A DNA stretch of 10,761 nucleotides, taken from assembly GCA_002329395.1 (NCBI GenBank), contig DCTQ01000087.1:1335-12095 (forward strand). The letters run 5' to 3'. Position 1 is the first letter of the stretch; each line of letters begins with the position of its first letter. The position numbers and the translations under genes are program-made. Source of the stretch: Candidatus Avelusimicrobium alvi. Its GTDB lineage: Bacteria > Elusimicrobiota > Elusimicrobia > Elusimicrobiales > Elusimicrobiaceae. The notes under the pieces were generated by a model that was not told the DNA's origin, made no database searches, and saw only the letters and a list, made by a program, of their open reading frames with translations. This document shows, in pieces, positions 1 through 6,747 of the stretch.

Positions 1-642
1 CAAAAAACGCGCGGAACCCGCCAGCAGGGATTTCACTTTTTCGGCATTATAAATCACGCCGTCATAGGTGGAATTGGTAAGAACGCTCAGCTGCACTTTG
101 GCAGCTTTTTTATTGGTAGCCAGCGGACTGGCCGCTATCTTGGCGCGAATGGATTTTTGGGAAAACTGTTCAAACCCCACAGGGCCGATCAGCCCGTATG
201 CACACGGTTTGGGGGTTAAATAAACGGGCACGGCCTCGTTCATAATAATGGCGTGCATTACGGATTTATGGCAGTTGCGCCCGACCAGCACCAAATCCCC
301 GGGCGCGACGGTAGCAAAGAAGACCACTTTGTTAGCCGTAGAAGTACCGTTTAATACAAAAAATGTAACATCCGCGCCAAAAATTTCGGCGGCGCGGCGT
401 TCGGCTTCGGCGGGCGGCCCCTGGTGCTCCAGGATGGAACCCAACTCTTCTACGCTGCTGGAAACGTCGGAATGAAAGAGGTTATGGCCGAAAAATTCAT
501 AAAAATCTTTTCCGGCCGGGCAGGATTTAAGCCCGTTGCCGCTGGCGTGGCCGGGCGTGCTCCACAGCGCGGCTTTCTTTTTGGCAAACTTTTTAAGCGC
601 CCCGTAAAAAGGGGGGAGTGTTTCGTATTTTTCGTCGGTCAT
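1..642 (-). CDS. PLP-dependent Orn/Lys/Arg decarboxylase, AdiA-like, N-terminal part (cut by window edge)
   Basis: Cytosolic fold-type I PLP enzyme expected to decarboxylate a basic amino acid, releasing CO2 and a polyamine such as agmatine. The frame is open from an ATG at 642 to the window edge (214 codons). Recognisable major-domain blocks are TPGH (residues 29-32), a segment with SSSVEELGSILEHQGP (61-76), NGTSTANK (98-105, probable cofactor-phosphate region), NCHKS (123-127; its His should stack on the PLP ring) and TNSTYDG (189-195). These blocks look closer to biodegradative arginine decarboxylase AdiA than to CadA, by memory of the family. The PLP-binding lysine lies beyond the edge. 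TPGH comes only about 28 residues after the start, so the roughly 130-residue wing domain of the E. coli inducible enzymes is absent. No Shine-Dalgarno precedes the ATG. Substrate (Arg, Lys or Orn) is undecided; the context favours arginine. Confidence 0.88.
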   Translation of the reverse strand, partial: MTDEKYETLPPFYGALKKFAKKKAALWSTPGHASGNGLKSCPAGKDFYEFFGHNLFHSDVSSSVEELGSILEHQGPPAEAERRAAEIFGADVTFFVLNGTSTANKVVFFATVAPGDLVLVGRNCHKSVMHAIIMNEAVPVYLTPKPCAYGLIGPVGFEQFSQKSIRAKIAASPLATNKKAAKVQLSVLTNSTYDGVIYNAEKVKSLLAGSARFL

Positions 643-673
643 GGTAATAAAATAAACGGTATTTTAATTAATC

Positions 674-679
674 ATTATA
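674..679 (-). promoter_or_regulatory. Candidate -10 box (TATAAT) for the PLP decarboxylase gene
   Basis: Reading the minus strand, a perfect TATAAT follows directly after the T-run of the terminator behind the antiporter gene and lies 31 bases before the decarboxylase ATG at 642. That would give a leader of about 25 nt. A -35 box 17 bases upstream would fall inside the terminator stem and matches poorly, so this rests on the -10 alone. If real, the decarboxylase can be expressed separately from the three genes before it. Confidence 0.35.
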
Positions 680-680
680 C

Positions 681-710
681 AAAAAGGCCGGGGATAAAGC
701 CCGGCCTTTT
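681..710 (-). terminator. Intrinsic terminator after the aaxC-like antiporter gene
   Basis: An 11-bp perfect stem pairs AAAAGGCCGGG (682-692) with CCCGGCCTTTT (700-710) around a 7-nt loop. On the minus strand the second arm runs into TTTTT (685-681). It starts 22 bp past the antiporter stop codon and lies before the PLP decarboxylase start. It should end most transcripts of the porin-decarboxylase-antiporter operon. The flanking A/T arms could also allow some function in the other direction. Confidence 0.8.
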
Positions 711-731
711 AAGCGGTTTTACGTCCGCACG

Positions 732-2186
732 CTAGATGCTTACAAGCCCTCTGGAAAACACGTAGACTGCGCCCAAGGCGAACACGATAAGCAACGTAAC
801 CACGGCCACTTCGCCTTCCTTAAAGACGGGCTGGCCGTCTTTTTGCTGTTTGCGGGCCCAAACGAATATCGGAATACCGAGCGCCAGGAAAATAACCGCC
901 AGGAACAGGTACTTAAGTCCGGCCGCGTAAATCAGCCAGCCGCCGTAAACAGTACCCAGCGTAGACGTAATAAGCGCCGCCGCGCGTCCTTTAGGCGAAA
1001 TTTTGGTAAATTCGCCGTCTTCGGTCAGTTTCCACAGATAAGCCGTGCTCGCGATATACGCCGGGAGCACCATCACCCCGGTAATAGACAGCATCGTATT
1101 CCACGCGTTGTTAGAGAAATACACCATTAAAATGGCGAGCTGCATCAGAATACTCGTTACCCACAGAGACACGGACGGCGATCCGTTCTTGTTCTGGATG
1201 GCAAACTGTTTGGGAAACGTGCCGTTTTCGGCGGCCGCCGCGGGAATTTCCGCGGTGATCATCGTCCAGGCGAGCCAGGACGAAAGAACCGCCACCAACA
1301 GCCCGATGTTCATCAGCCACGCGCCCCACGGACCGACCACTTTTTCAAGCACGCCGGCGGTGGAGGGGTTTGGAATCGCGGCCAGTTCCGCCTGCGTCAG
1401 GAAACCGAACGGCAGCACGGAAAGACCAATATAAATAACCAAACAACCCAAAAAGCCCAATAGCGTCGCCTTGCTGACGGCGGACTGGCTTTTTGCGCGG
1501 TTTGAAAGCACCACGGCGCCTTCAATACCGATAAACGCCCATAACGTAACGAGCATAGTACTCTTTAACTGGGTGGGCAGACCGCCTAAGGATTTGCCTC
1601 CTTCGGTAAGCGTGCCCCAGAAGTTGAAGTCAAACTTATCCATATGGAACGTAAACAAAAGGATAAGGATGAACAGCAGCAGCGGAACCAGCTTGCCCAC
1701 GGTGCCGATGACGTTTAAAACAGCCGCCTGCTTTACCCCGCGCAGCACGACAAAGTTAAACACCCAGATTAAGAGCGAGCCGCATACGATGGAGAGCAAA
1801 TTATTGCCGCCCGCGAAATACGGCGGAAAGAAATAATTTAATGCGTCCATCGTAATGACGGCATACCCTACGTTGCCGAAGATCTGGCAGAGCCAGTATC
1901 CCCAGCCGATGGTAAACCCCACATAGGGGCCGAAGCCCTCACGGGCATACATGTAAATGCCGGACGTTAAGTTCGGCTTTACGCGCGAAAGTACGCTAAA
2001 CGTGTTAGCGATAAAATACATCCCTACGCCGGTAATCAGCCACGCGAGAATCACCGCCCCCGCGCTGGCCCCGGCCGCCATGTTTTGGGGGAGGGAGAAA
2101 ACCCCGCCCCCGACCATGGAACTCACAACAATGGCTGCAAGACCTATTACCCCTAACTTGGCAACCGTGTTATTTTTATCTCCCAT
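732..2186 (-). CDS. aaxC: Arginine/agmatine antiporter, APC superfamily (AaxC-like)
   Basis: Inner-membrane basic amino acid/polyamine exchanger of the APC superfamily, 484 residues with about 12 hydrophobic segments. It probably brings arginine in and takes agmatine out, removing the product of the decarboxylase encoded just upstream. TM1 carries the unwound-helix glycine motif GGGVFSLP (26-33), the counterpart of GSGVF in AdiC. TM6 carries [10 protein letters not shown] (215-224), where W216 and E222 align by spacing with AdiC substrate-gate W202 and pH-sensing E208. The length and the [12 protein letters not shown] block resemble chlamydial AaxC as I recall it. A GGGGG run sits 4 nt before the ATG as ribosome binding site. 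The gap to the preceding decarboxylase stop is 35 bp, so co-transcription is likely. Assignment as antiporter rather than arginine/ornithine exchanger (ArcD) rests on the neighbours. Confidence 0.9.
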   Translation of the reverse strand: MGDKNNTVAKLGVIGLAAIVVSSMVGGGVFSLPQNMAAGASAGAVILAWLITGVGMYFIANTFSVLSRVKPNLTSGIYMYAREGFGPYVGFTIGWGYWLCQIFGNVGYAVITMDALNYFFPPYFAGGNNLLSIVCGSLLIWVFNFVVLRGVKQAAVLNVIGTVGKLVPLLLFILILLFTFHMDKFDFNFWGTLTEGGKSLGGLPTQLKSTMLVTLWAFIGIEGAVVLSNRAKSQSAVSKATLLGFLGCLVIYIGLSVLPFGFLTQAELAAIPNPSTAGVLEKVVGPWGAWLMNIGLLVAVLSSWLAWTMITAEIPAAAAENGTFPKQFAIQNKNGSPSVSLWVTSILMQLAILMVYFSNNAWNTMLSITGVMVLPAYIASTAYLWKLTEDGEFTKISPKGRAAALITSTLGTVYGGWLIYAAGLKYLFLAVIFLALGIPIFVWARKQQKDGQPVFKEGEVAVVTLLIVFALGAVYVFSRGLVSI

Positions 2187-2221
2187 ATATCCCCCAAAAC
2201 GCTTTCAACCGCAAACGTTTA

Positions 2222-2839
2222 TCAGTCCAGAACCTTCTTGCCGGTCGGTACGGCGAGCGGCGCATATTTAAAGTTCAGAAATCCCATTACCGTCAGGCAG
2301 TACGCAAACGGCTGCGTAATGTTGATGTAGTTGTGCCAAAGCTGGAATTCGCTGTGTTTTTCAACGCCGCGGATTTCCAGTTCGTGGTTCAGGGATTTAT
2401 TGAGCCACATTTCACAATGGCCTTTGGCGATTTCATCGTCAATGGGAGTATCAAAATATTCCACATATTCGGCCGCCCAGCCGCCAATCAGATTGCCTTT
2501 CTTGTCTTTACCCCAGCAGACGCCCAACCCGGTGGCGATGGCTTTGTGGTCTTCAATTTTGGCGCCGTTGCCGGCCATAATCACTTCCAGCACCGCGCCG
2601 TGCGTAAACTGGTTGGCCACTTCGTCAACCGGATAGATGTTCTGGTACAGGTCTTTAGGCAAAACCGAGGTGTACGGAATGACGTTAAAGTCCTGGATTT
2701 TCGCCTGCTGTAAGGCGGAGTCGTAGCAGAACGTCTCAAAAGGCTGAGGCGGAATGCCGTCGGACGCCTGGCCCGCGCCGCCCGAAATGAAAGCTAACGT
2801 AGGATATCTGGTCCCCAAAGTAATCGTATTATTTTCCAT
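2222..2839 (-). CDS. aaxB: Pyruvoyl-dependent arginine decarboxylase (AaxB-like) proenzyme
   Basis: Converts arginine to agmatine plus CO2 using a pyruvoyl group made by self-cleavage instead of PLP. The 205-residue proenzyme carries IPYTSVLPK (54-62). Cleavage is expected between T57 and S58, giving a beta chain (1-57) and an alpha chain whose S58 becomes the pyruvoyl group; the chlamydial enzyme likewise uses Thr-Ser, whereas archaeal ones use Ser-Ser. GGWAAEY (119-125) holds E124, the likely counterpart of the catalytic glutamate (Glu109) of the Methanocaldococcus enzyme. The blocks [34 protein letters not shown] and KHSEFQ resemble chlamydial AaxB very closely as I remember it. The start is supported by AAGGAG (2849-2854), 9 nt before the ATG. 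It is the middle gene of the porin-decarboxylase-antiporter operon. I see no truncation and no inactivating change. Confidence 0.94.
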   Translation of the reverse strand: MENNTITLGTRYPTLAFISGGAGQASDGIPPQPFETFCYDSALQQAKIQDFNVIPYTSVLPKDLYQNIYPVDEVANQFTHGAVLEVIMAGNGAKIEDHKAIATGLGVCWGKDKKGNLIGGWAAEYVEYFDTPIDDEIAKGHCEMWLNKSLNHELEIRGVEKHSEFQLWHNYINITQPFAYCLTVMGFLNFKYAPLAVPTGKKVLD

Positions 2840-2875
2840 AGTATTTATCTCCTTGTACTGCTTGTTTTTACCCCA

Positions 2876-4111
2876 TTACAACATTACGGTTGTACGCAAC
2901 CCGACCACAGTTGTTACCCCCTGGTCCGGGTTGGAAGCGGCCTTCGGATAGAGCTGCAAGTCCGGTGTGACCGTTATAAATTTGCCGATGCCCCATACCC
3001 ACTGGAGCTCAAAAACCGTTTCGCTTGAACGCATCTGCTCGGGATAGCCCATCCCTTTGGCGCTTAAACGGTTGTACGCCGCGCCGAAGGTAATGGCATC
3101 CTGCGGGTTGCGTTCCAGCGGATCTAACCACGCCGCGCCCATCACATACGAATTTTTGATGGCCGTCGCGCCGCCCGTAGAACCATTGGCGCGGCCGAAT
3201 ACGGCGAACTTGTCGCCCAGGTTCTGCATCGCGTTGACGGACCAGCCGTTGACGTTTTCGTTCTGCGCCGAGACGGATGGCTGATAGTAATACAGCACGC
3301 CGTACTGCCCCGCGCCCAGCCCGAAGGAAGGCGTCCACGCGACGGAGCCGAAGCCCGTATATTTGCCGTCAAAAGCGGTTCTGCCGTGAATCTGCGCGCC
3401 GGTGACGTTCGTGGCGTCCTGATAGCCGGCGGCCACGGTCCATTGGCTGTTCTGCGCCTGGACGTACGCCCCCAAAGACGCACTCGGATAAGCCGAAGAC
3501 GCATTTTGCGAGAGCGAATAGTTCATCAGTGCGGTTTGCTGGTTGTCCAAAAATTCCGTACCGTCAAAGTTGTAGAGGGGAAATTGCCCCACGGTAACGG
3601 ACAGCCAGTTTAAATCTCCCGGAAGGGTGTGCGTGTAAGAAAGCTGGGAAAAAATTTCCTGGTTGGAAGAATAGTCGTTAAACGCGCTGACGACGCTAGA
3701 GCGGTCTTGCAGGACGGCGGCTTCGGAACCCCAGTAGCGGATTAAGTTGTAGTTGACGTTGACCGTACCGGAGCCGAGGGCGCGGTCTTTAAACAGAGTC
3801 CACGTTAAATAAGGGTAGTAAATACCCTGGATGGCCGTTTGCCTGCCGTTAGGCGCCACGCGCTGCACGGTATAGGATACGTCCACACCCACCTGCAGGC
3901 CCAGCTTGTCGGCCAGGTCGTTCTTGGCGTTTAAATATCCCTGGCCAAATTCGGAAAACGGATGGCTTTCCACCTGCCGGCGGGACATGAGACGCTGTTC
4001 GTGCTTGGCCGAAGATTTCGGCGCGGACGAAGCGTCCGTATAGTTTTGCGCGTAAGCGGCCGAAAAGCTAAAAGCCAGCATAACGGCCAGCGCGGTCTTG
4101 ATGGTGCTCAT
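2876..4111 (-). CDS. aaxA: OprB-like outer-membrane porin (AaxA-like)
   Basis: Outer-membrane beta-barrel expected to admit arginine to the periplasm for the antiporter encoded two genes downstream. It has 411 residues with a clear signal peptide: a lysine near the N-terminus, a hydrophobic stretch at about 7-19, and AYA-Q with cleavage after A21. The mature chain is rich in alternating polar/aromatic strands (for example WTLFKDRALGSGTVNVNYNL, GQFPLYNFDGTEF) and ends in LQLYPK...VVGLRTTVML, the pattern that closes OprB/carbohydrate-selective porins, although the last residue is Leu rather than the usual aromatic. It is the first gene of the operon; 36 bp separate its stop from the pyruvoyl decarboxylase start. 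The only SD-like run is GGGGG (4122-4126), 10 nt before the ATG, held in a small hairpin loop. Substrate preference for arginine is inferred from chlamydial AaxA and from the neighbours. Confidence 0.85.
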   Translation of the reverse strand: MSTIKTALAVMLAFSFSAAYAQNYTDASSAPKSSAKHEQRLMSRRQVESHPFSEFGQGYLNAKNDLADKLGLQVGVDVSYTVQRVAPNGRQTAIQGIYYPYLTWTLFKDRALGSGTVNVNYNLIRYWGSEAAVLQDRSSVVSAFNDYSSNQEIFSQLSYTHTLPGDLNWLSVTVGQFPLYNFDGTEFLDNQQTALMNYSLSQNASSAYPSASLGAYVQAQNSQWTVAAGYQDATNVTGAQIHGRTAFDGKYTGFGSVAWTPSFGLGAGQYGVLYYYQPSVSAQNENVNGWSVNAMQNLGDKFAVFGRANGSTGGATAIKNSYVMGAAWLDPLERNPQDAITFGAAYNRLSAKGMGYPEQMRSSETVFELQWVWGIGKFITVTPDLQLYPKAASNPDQGVTTVVGLRTTVML

Positions 4112-4393
4112 GGTCTGTTTACCCCCGTAAACGTGTTCTGAACAAATGCGGCTGTTTGTACAGCCGGTACTGCTTTGGTGCTGCGCGGCTTACCCTTGCC
4201 GTAATTCTAAAGTAACACTCTGTCCGCACCCCCGCAACCCTAAAAATGGATTAGTTATGCGCGTTTTGCGCGCCCCCAGAGGAGAAACAGATTGGGGCGG
4301 GCGCCGAACTAACCCTTTTTTGGGGTAGACAAAATCCGTCCCGCGCAAAAATCCGCACGCAAAAACCTTTATTTCAAGTAGAATATATTACAT
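4112..4393. promoter_or_regulatory. Divergent intergenic region with several small dyads
   Basis: These 282 bp must carry the start signals for the porin operon (leftward) and the methylase operon (rightward). Visible dyads are GTTTAC-cccc-GTAAAC (4117-4132), CGGCTG-tttgta-CAGCCG (4149-4166) and GCGCG-ttttg-CGCGC (4259-4273). A looser inverted pair is GGATTAGTT (4248-4256) against AACTAACCC (4307-4315), with one mismatch. I find no convincing -35/-10 pair in either direction. The AT-rich stretch just before the methylase ATG (TATATT at 4384-4389) could hold a -10, but it lacks a matching -35. A 60-codon open frame here (4146-4328) has no coding character. Confidence 0.5.
4117..4132 (-). promoter_or_regulatory. 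Hairpin presenting the ribosome-binding site of the porin gene
   Basis: A perfect 6-bp inverted repeat (GTTTAC / GTAAAC) around a 4-nt loop places the G-run that serves as the only ribosome-binding candidate inside the loop, 10 nt before the porin ATG on the minus strand. It could modulate translation in the transcript or act as a short operator in DNA. The stem is only 6 bp, so the effect is uncertain. Confidence 0.35.
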
Positions 4394-5488
4394 ATGATTA
4401 CCACCGCTCCTCAGACGGCGTCCGTCCGCACCGAAGGCATCAAATACGCGGGTTCCAAACTAAAACTTCTGCCCTATATATTGGAACTGGCGGGAGAACT
4501 TCCCGGCGTACAAACGGTATTGGACGGATTTAGCGGCACCACGCGCGTGGCGCAGGCGCTGGCGAAAAGCGGGTATACGCTTACCGCTAATGACACGGCG
4601 GACTGGAGCGGTGTATTCGCCGCGTGTTATTTGCTGGCGGACAAGCCCGACGAGTTTTACCAAAAGCTCCTGACGCACTTAAACGCACTCCCCGGAAAAG
4701 ACGGCTGGTTTACCGAGCATTACGGGGGAGGGGAAAACGATTCTAAAAAACCTTTCCGCCTTAAAAACACCCGCAAGTTAGACGCGGTGCGGGAAGAAAT
4801 AGACCGCCTGGGGCTCCCGCACGCCGACACCTGCGTCCTGCTCGCGAGCCTTATGCTGGCGCTGGACAAGGTGGACAGCACGCTGGGGCATTTTTCGTCG
4901 TATCTTGCGCACTGGTCGGCGCGCGCGGCCGGGGAATTATATTTAAAACTGCCCGCGCGGTTTACACACGGCGGGGGGCATACGGTGCTGACGCAGGACG
5001 TTTTTAAAACCGTCCAAAACCGCCGCTGGGACCTGGCGTATTTTGACCCGCCCTACGGCTCCAATAACGAAAAAATGCCGCCCAGCCGCGTGCGTTATGC
5101 GTCGTATTACCATTTTTGGACCACCGTCGTCCGCAACGACCGGCCGGACACGTTTGGCGCGGCCGCCCGCCGGACCGATTCGCGCGACGCGCAGGCGGCG
5201 TCGGTGTTTGAAGAGTTCCGCAAGAACGAAGCGGGCCGCTTTATTGCGCTGGCCGCGCTTGAAAAACTGCTGGCGCAGACGGATGCGCGTTATATTATGC
5301 TTTCCTACAGTTCCGGCGGGCGCGCCGCCAAAGAAGAACTGCTGGATATACTCCATAACAACGGAAAACTGATAAAATTTTTGGAAATTGATTATAAAAA
5401 GAACGTTATGGCCGATATGAACTGGACGAAAAAGTGGGTAAACGAAAATAAAAATTACGAGTATCTGTTCGTCTTACAAAAGGAGTAA
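4394..5488 (+). CDS. D12-class N6-adenine DNA methyltransferase (COG3392-like)
   Basis: S-adenosylmethionine-dependent methylase expected to make N6-methyladenine in a short target sequence. The 364 residues show the D12/Dam-like (alpha group) order. KYAGSKLKLLPYI (17-29) is the N-terminal cofactor-binding block (motif X), DGFSGTTRVA (44-53) is motif I, and AYFDPPYG (215-222) holds the catalytic DPPY at 218-221. LDKVDSTLGHFSSYL (158-172) is typical of the COG3392 type rather than classical Dam. No restriction endonuclease lies beside it, so it may be an orphan methylase. It leads an operon: the next ATG is 3 bp past its stop and that gene's SD lies inside its last codons. The ATG at 4394 has no good SD (AT-rich upstream). 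No later methionine precedes the KYAGSK block, so this start is probably right or the message has a very short leader. The recognition site cannot be read from sequence. Confidence 0.87.
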   Translation: MITTAPQTASVRTEGIKYAGSKLKLLPYILELAGELPGVQTVLDGFSGTTRVAQALAKSGYTLTANDTADWSGVFAACYLLADKPDEFYQKLLTHLNALPGKDGWFTEHYGGGENDSKKPFRLKNTRKLDAVREEIDRLGLPHADTCVLLASLMLALDKVDSTLGHFSSYLAHWSARAAGELYLKLPARFTHGGGHTVLTQDVFKTVQNRRWDLAYFDPPYGSNNEKMPPSRVRYASYYHFWTTVVRNDRPDTFGAAARRTDSRDAQAASVFEEFRKNEAGRFIALAALEKLLAQTDARYIMLSYSSGGRAAKEELLDILHNNGKLIKFLEIDYKKNVMADMNWTKKWVNENKNYEYLFVLQKE

Positions 5489-5491
5489 TAA

Positions 5492-6130
5492 ATGAGCGAT
5501 TTATGGAACCGTTTTTGGGATATTTTTGACCCCGAACGCAAAGGCCCGCTGTTTTGGCGCTACGGCTGGAAAGGGATTTTATTTATAGCCGCGGCAACAT
5601 ACTTTATGTACCAGTGGTTTGTGGGGCCGCGCCACAGCCCGTTTGCGGGCGTACTGTGGCTGATGACCATCGGCATACACGAAGCCGGGCACCCTATTTT
5701 CCGGATGATTTCGGGCGGGAACTTCGCCTGGACCATTTGGGGCGGCACGGTGATGGAACTGGGCGTGCCGCTGCTGGCGTTTTTGTGGTTTTTGCGCAAA
5801 GGGAGAGAAATTCAGGCCGACATATGCATTTTACTGCTGGCCATCGCCTGCTACAGCGTGGGCCACTACGCCGGATGCAGCCTGGACCCGGTCATCACCC
5901 TCTTAAACGCCGGCCCCGAAAGCGTGCCGGACTGGGACTATATGCACAAATGGCTCGGCACCGAAGGATACGAATGGCATATGCGCCACGCGTTTTACGC
6001 GCTTAGCGCGTTTTTAACCGCGCTGGGCCTGTATTTAACCGCCGCGCATTTTTGGGCCTGGAACAACCCGGACGGGCACAATTACAATAAAGACGACGAC
6101 GGACACGACCGCTTTTTTACGCGCGGTTAA
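5492..6130 (+). CDS. Uncharacterised multi-pass membrane protein with HEAGH motif
   Basis: I do not recognise a named gene. The 212-residue protein has hydrophobic segments at about 26-42, 52-66, 82-100, 110-126 and 168-188, and a polar, acidic tail (191-212). At the end of the second segment it carries HEAGHPIF (63-70), a HExxH zinc-site pattern as in membrane-embedded M50/site-2-type peptidases. Next come GGTVMEL (84-90), SVGHYAGCSLDP (122-133) and PDWDY (146-150). I recall a widespread uncharacterised membrane family with the same order (HEAGH, then GGT-x-x-Q/E-L, then a DW block), but cannot confirm membership. A third metal ligand could be D132 or a late histidine; the NxxPxxxLDG block of classical site-2 proteases is not evident. 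A strong SD (AGGAG) lies within the end of the methylase gene. The GtrA-like gene follows after 9 bp, so all three are probably co-transcribed. Confidence 0.72.
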   Translation: MSDLWNRFWDIFDPERKGPLFWRYGWKGILFIAAATYFMYQWFVGPRHSPFAGVLWLMTIGIHEAGHPIFRMISGGNFAWTIWGGTVMELGVPLLAFLWFLRKGREIQADICILLLAIACYSVGHYAGCSLDPVITLLNAGPESVPDWDYMHKWLGTEGYEWHMRHAFYALSAFLTALGLYLTAAHFWAWNNPDGHNYNKDDDGHDRFFTRG

Positions 6131-6139
6131 GGAGAAAAA

Positions 6140-6574
6140 ATGTTTGCCAAGTGCTGCGGATTTATTGCCCGCCTGACGCATCTGCCGGAAGAATTTATCC
6201 GGTTTTTAATTATCGGCACGCTCAACACGGCTTTTGCGTACGGCGTGTATTCGCTGTTTATTTTTGCGGGGCTTCACTATGCACTGGCGGTGTTTTTGTC
6301 TACGGTTATCGGCATATTTTTCAGCTTTAAAACTTTTGGAAATTTCGTTTTCGCCAACCCGGACAACCGCCTGATTTTCAAATTTTTCGCCGTCTACGCG
6401 CTGTGCTACCTGTTAAACGTGGGCATTCTGCGCCTGCTGACGGGCGCGGGTATGGAAAACCTCTATCTGGCGGGGCTTATCAGTTCGTTTTTGGTGGCGA
6501 TGGTGAGCTTTTTCTTAAACAAATTTGTGGTGTTTAAAAAGGAACCTGAAAAGCAAAGAGAAATAAAAAACTGA
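6140..6574 (+). CDS. GtrA-like family membrane protein
   Basis: A small inner-membrane protein of 144 residues with four predicted membrane segments (about 20-42, 46-68, 78-100, 108-131), matching GtrA-like family (PF04138) length and layout. Signature elements are EEFIRFLIIGTLNTAFAYGVYS (18-39, the RFLxxGxxNT block) and the end of helix four, SFFLNKFVVFKK (123-134). Family members help move undecaprenyl-phosphate-linked sugars across the membrane for glycosylation of O-antigen, teichoic or arabinogalactan polymers. No glycosyltransferase gene is adjacent here, so the pathway is unknown. AAGGAG lies 6 nt before the ATG. It is the last gene of the methylase / HEAGH-protein / GtrA operon. No intrinsic terminator is visible behind it, so read-through into the AT-rich leader of the next gene is possible. 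Confidence 0.85.
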   Translation: MFAKCCGFIARLTHLPEEFIRFLIIGTLNTAFAYGVYSLFIFAGLHYALAVFLSTVIGIFFSFKTFGNFVFANPDNRLIFKFFAVYALCYLLNVGILRLLTGAGMENLYLAGLISSFLVAMVSFFLNKFVVFKKEPEKQREIKN

Positions 6575-6747
6575 CCTCTGAAATCTTTTTTGTTACAATT
6601 AGGAAAAGAAACATTCTCAAATATAACTAAGCCCTAAAACTAGAACTTGTAAATAATTCAAAGATTTTAGTTTGAGAAGCTATTGTTTAGAAATAGCGTG
6701 GGTTTGCGTTCAAACAAACCGAGATCGAACCAAAGCGGAGATGCCAC
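6575..6747 (+). promoter_or_regulatory. AT-rich leader of the restriction-modification gene: candidate promoter and hairpins
   Basis: This 173-bp gap is AT-rich compared with the genes to its left. The best promoter candidate is TTAGGA (6599-6604), a 17-bp spacer, then TATAAC (6622-6627); the -35 is weak. Two hairpins stand before the ribosome site: GCTATT-gtttaga-AATAGC (6679-6697) and GGTTTG-cgttcaaa-CAAACC (6701-6720). A separated perfect inverted repeat, TTCTCAAA (6614-6621) with TTTGAGAA (6671-6678), brackets the predicted start of transcription. A separate upstream regulator gene (C protein) is absent, so any control of expression must lie in this leader or elsewhere in the genome. Confidence 0.4.

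Noticed and set aside
248..735. Plus-strand open frames of 75 and 103 codons
   Set aside because: They lie antisense to the PLP decarboxylase, whose minus-strand frame shows clear family motifs. The plus-strand translations have no coding character.
1..4111. Chlamydial origin of the whole window
   Set aside because: Only the aax-like set resembles Chlamydia. The flanking restriction-modification gene and D12 methylase do not fit a chlamydial chromosome, and the operon shows no compositional break from the adjacent methylase operon.
4146..4328. 60-codon open frame in the divergent intergenic region
   Set aside because: No ribosome-binding site, no recognisable motif, many Cys/Pro/Arg typical of a chance frame, and it overlaps several dyads.
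6695..6730. Possible tRNA T-arm (GTTCAAA with flanking stem)
   Set aside because: The stem-loop is 6 bp with an 8-nt loop, not 5 plus 7. No acceptor or anticodon arm can be drawn around it.
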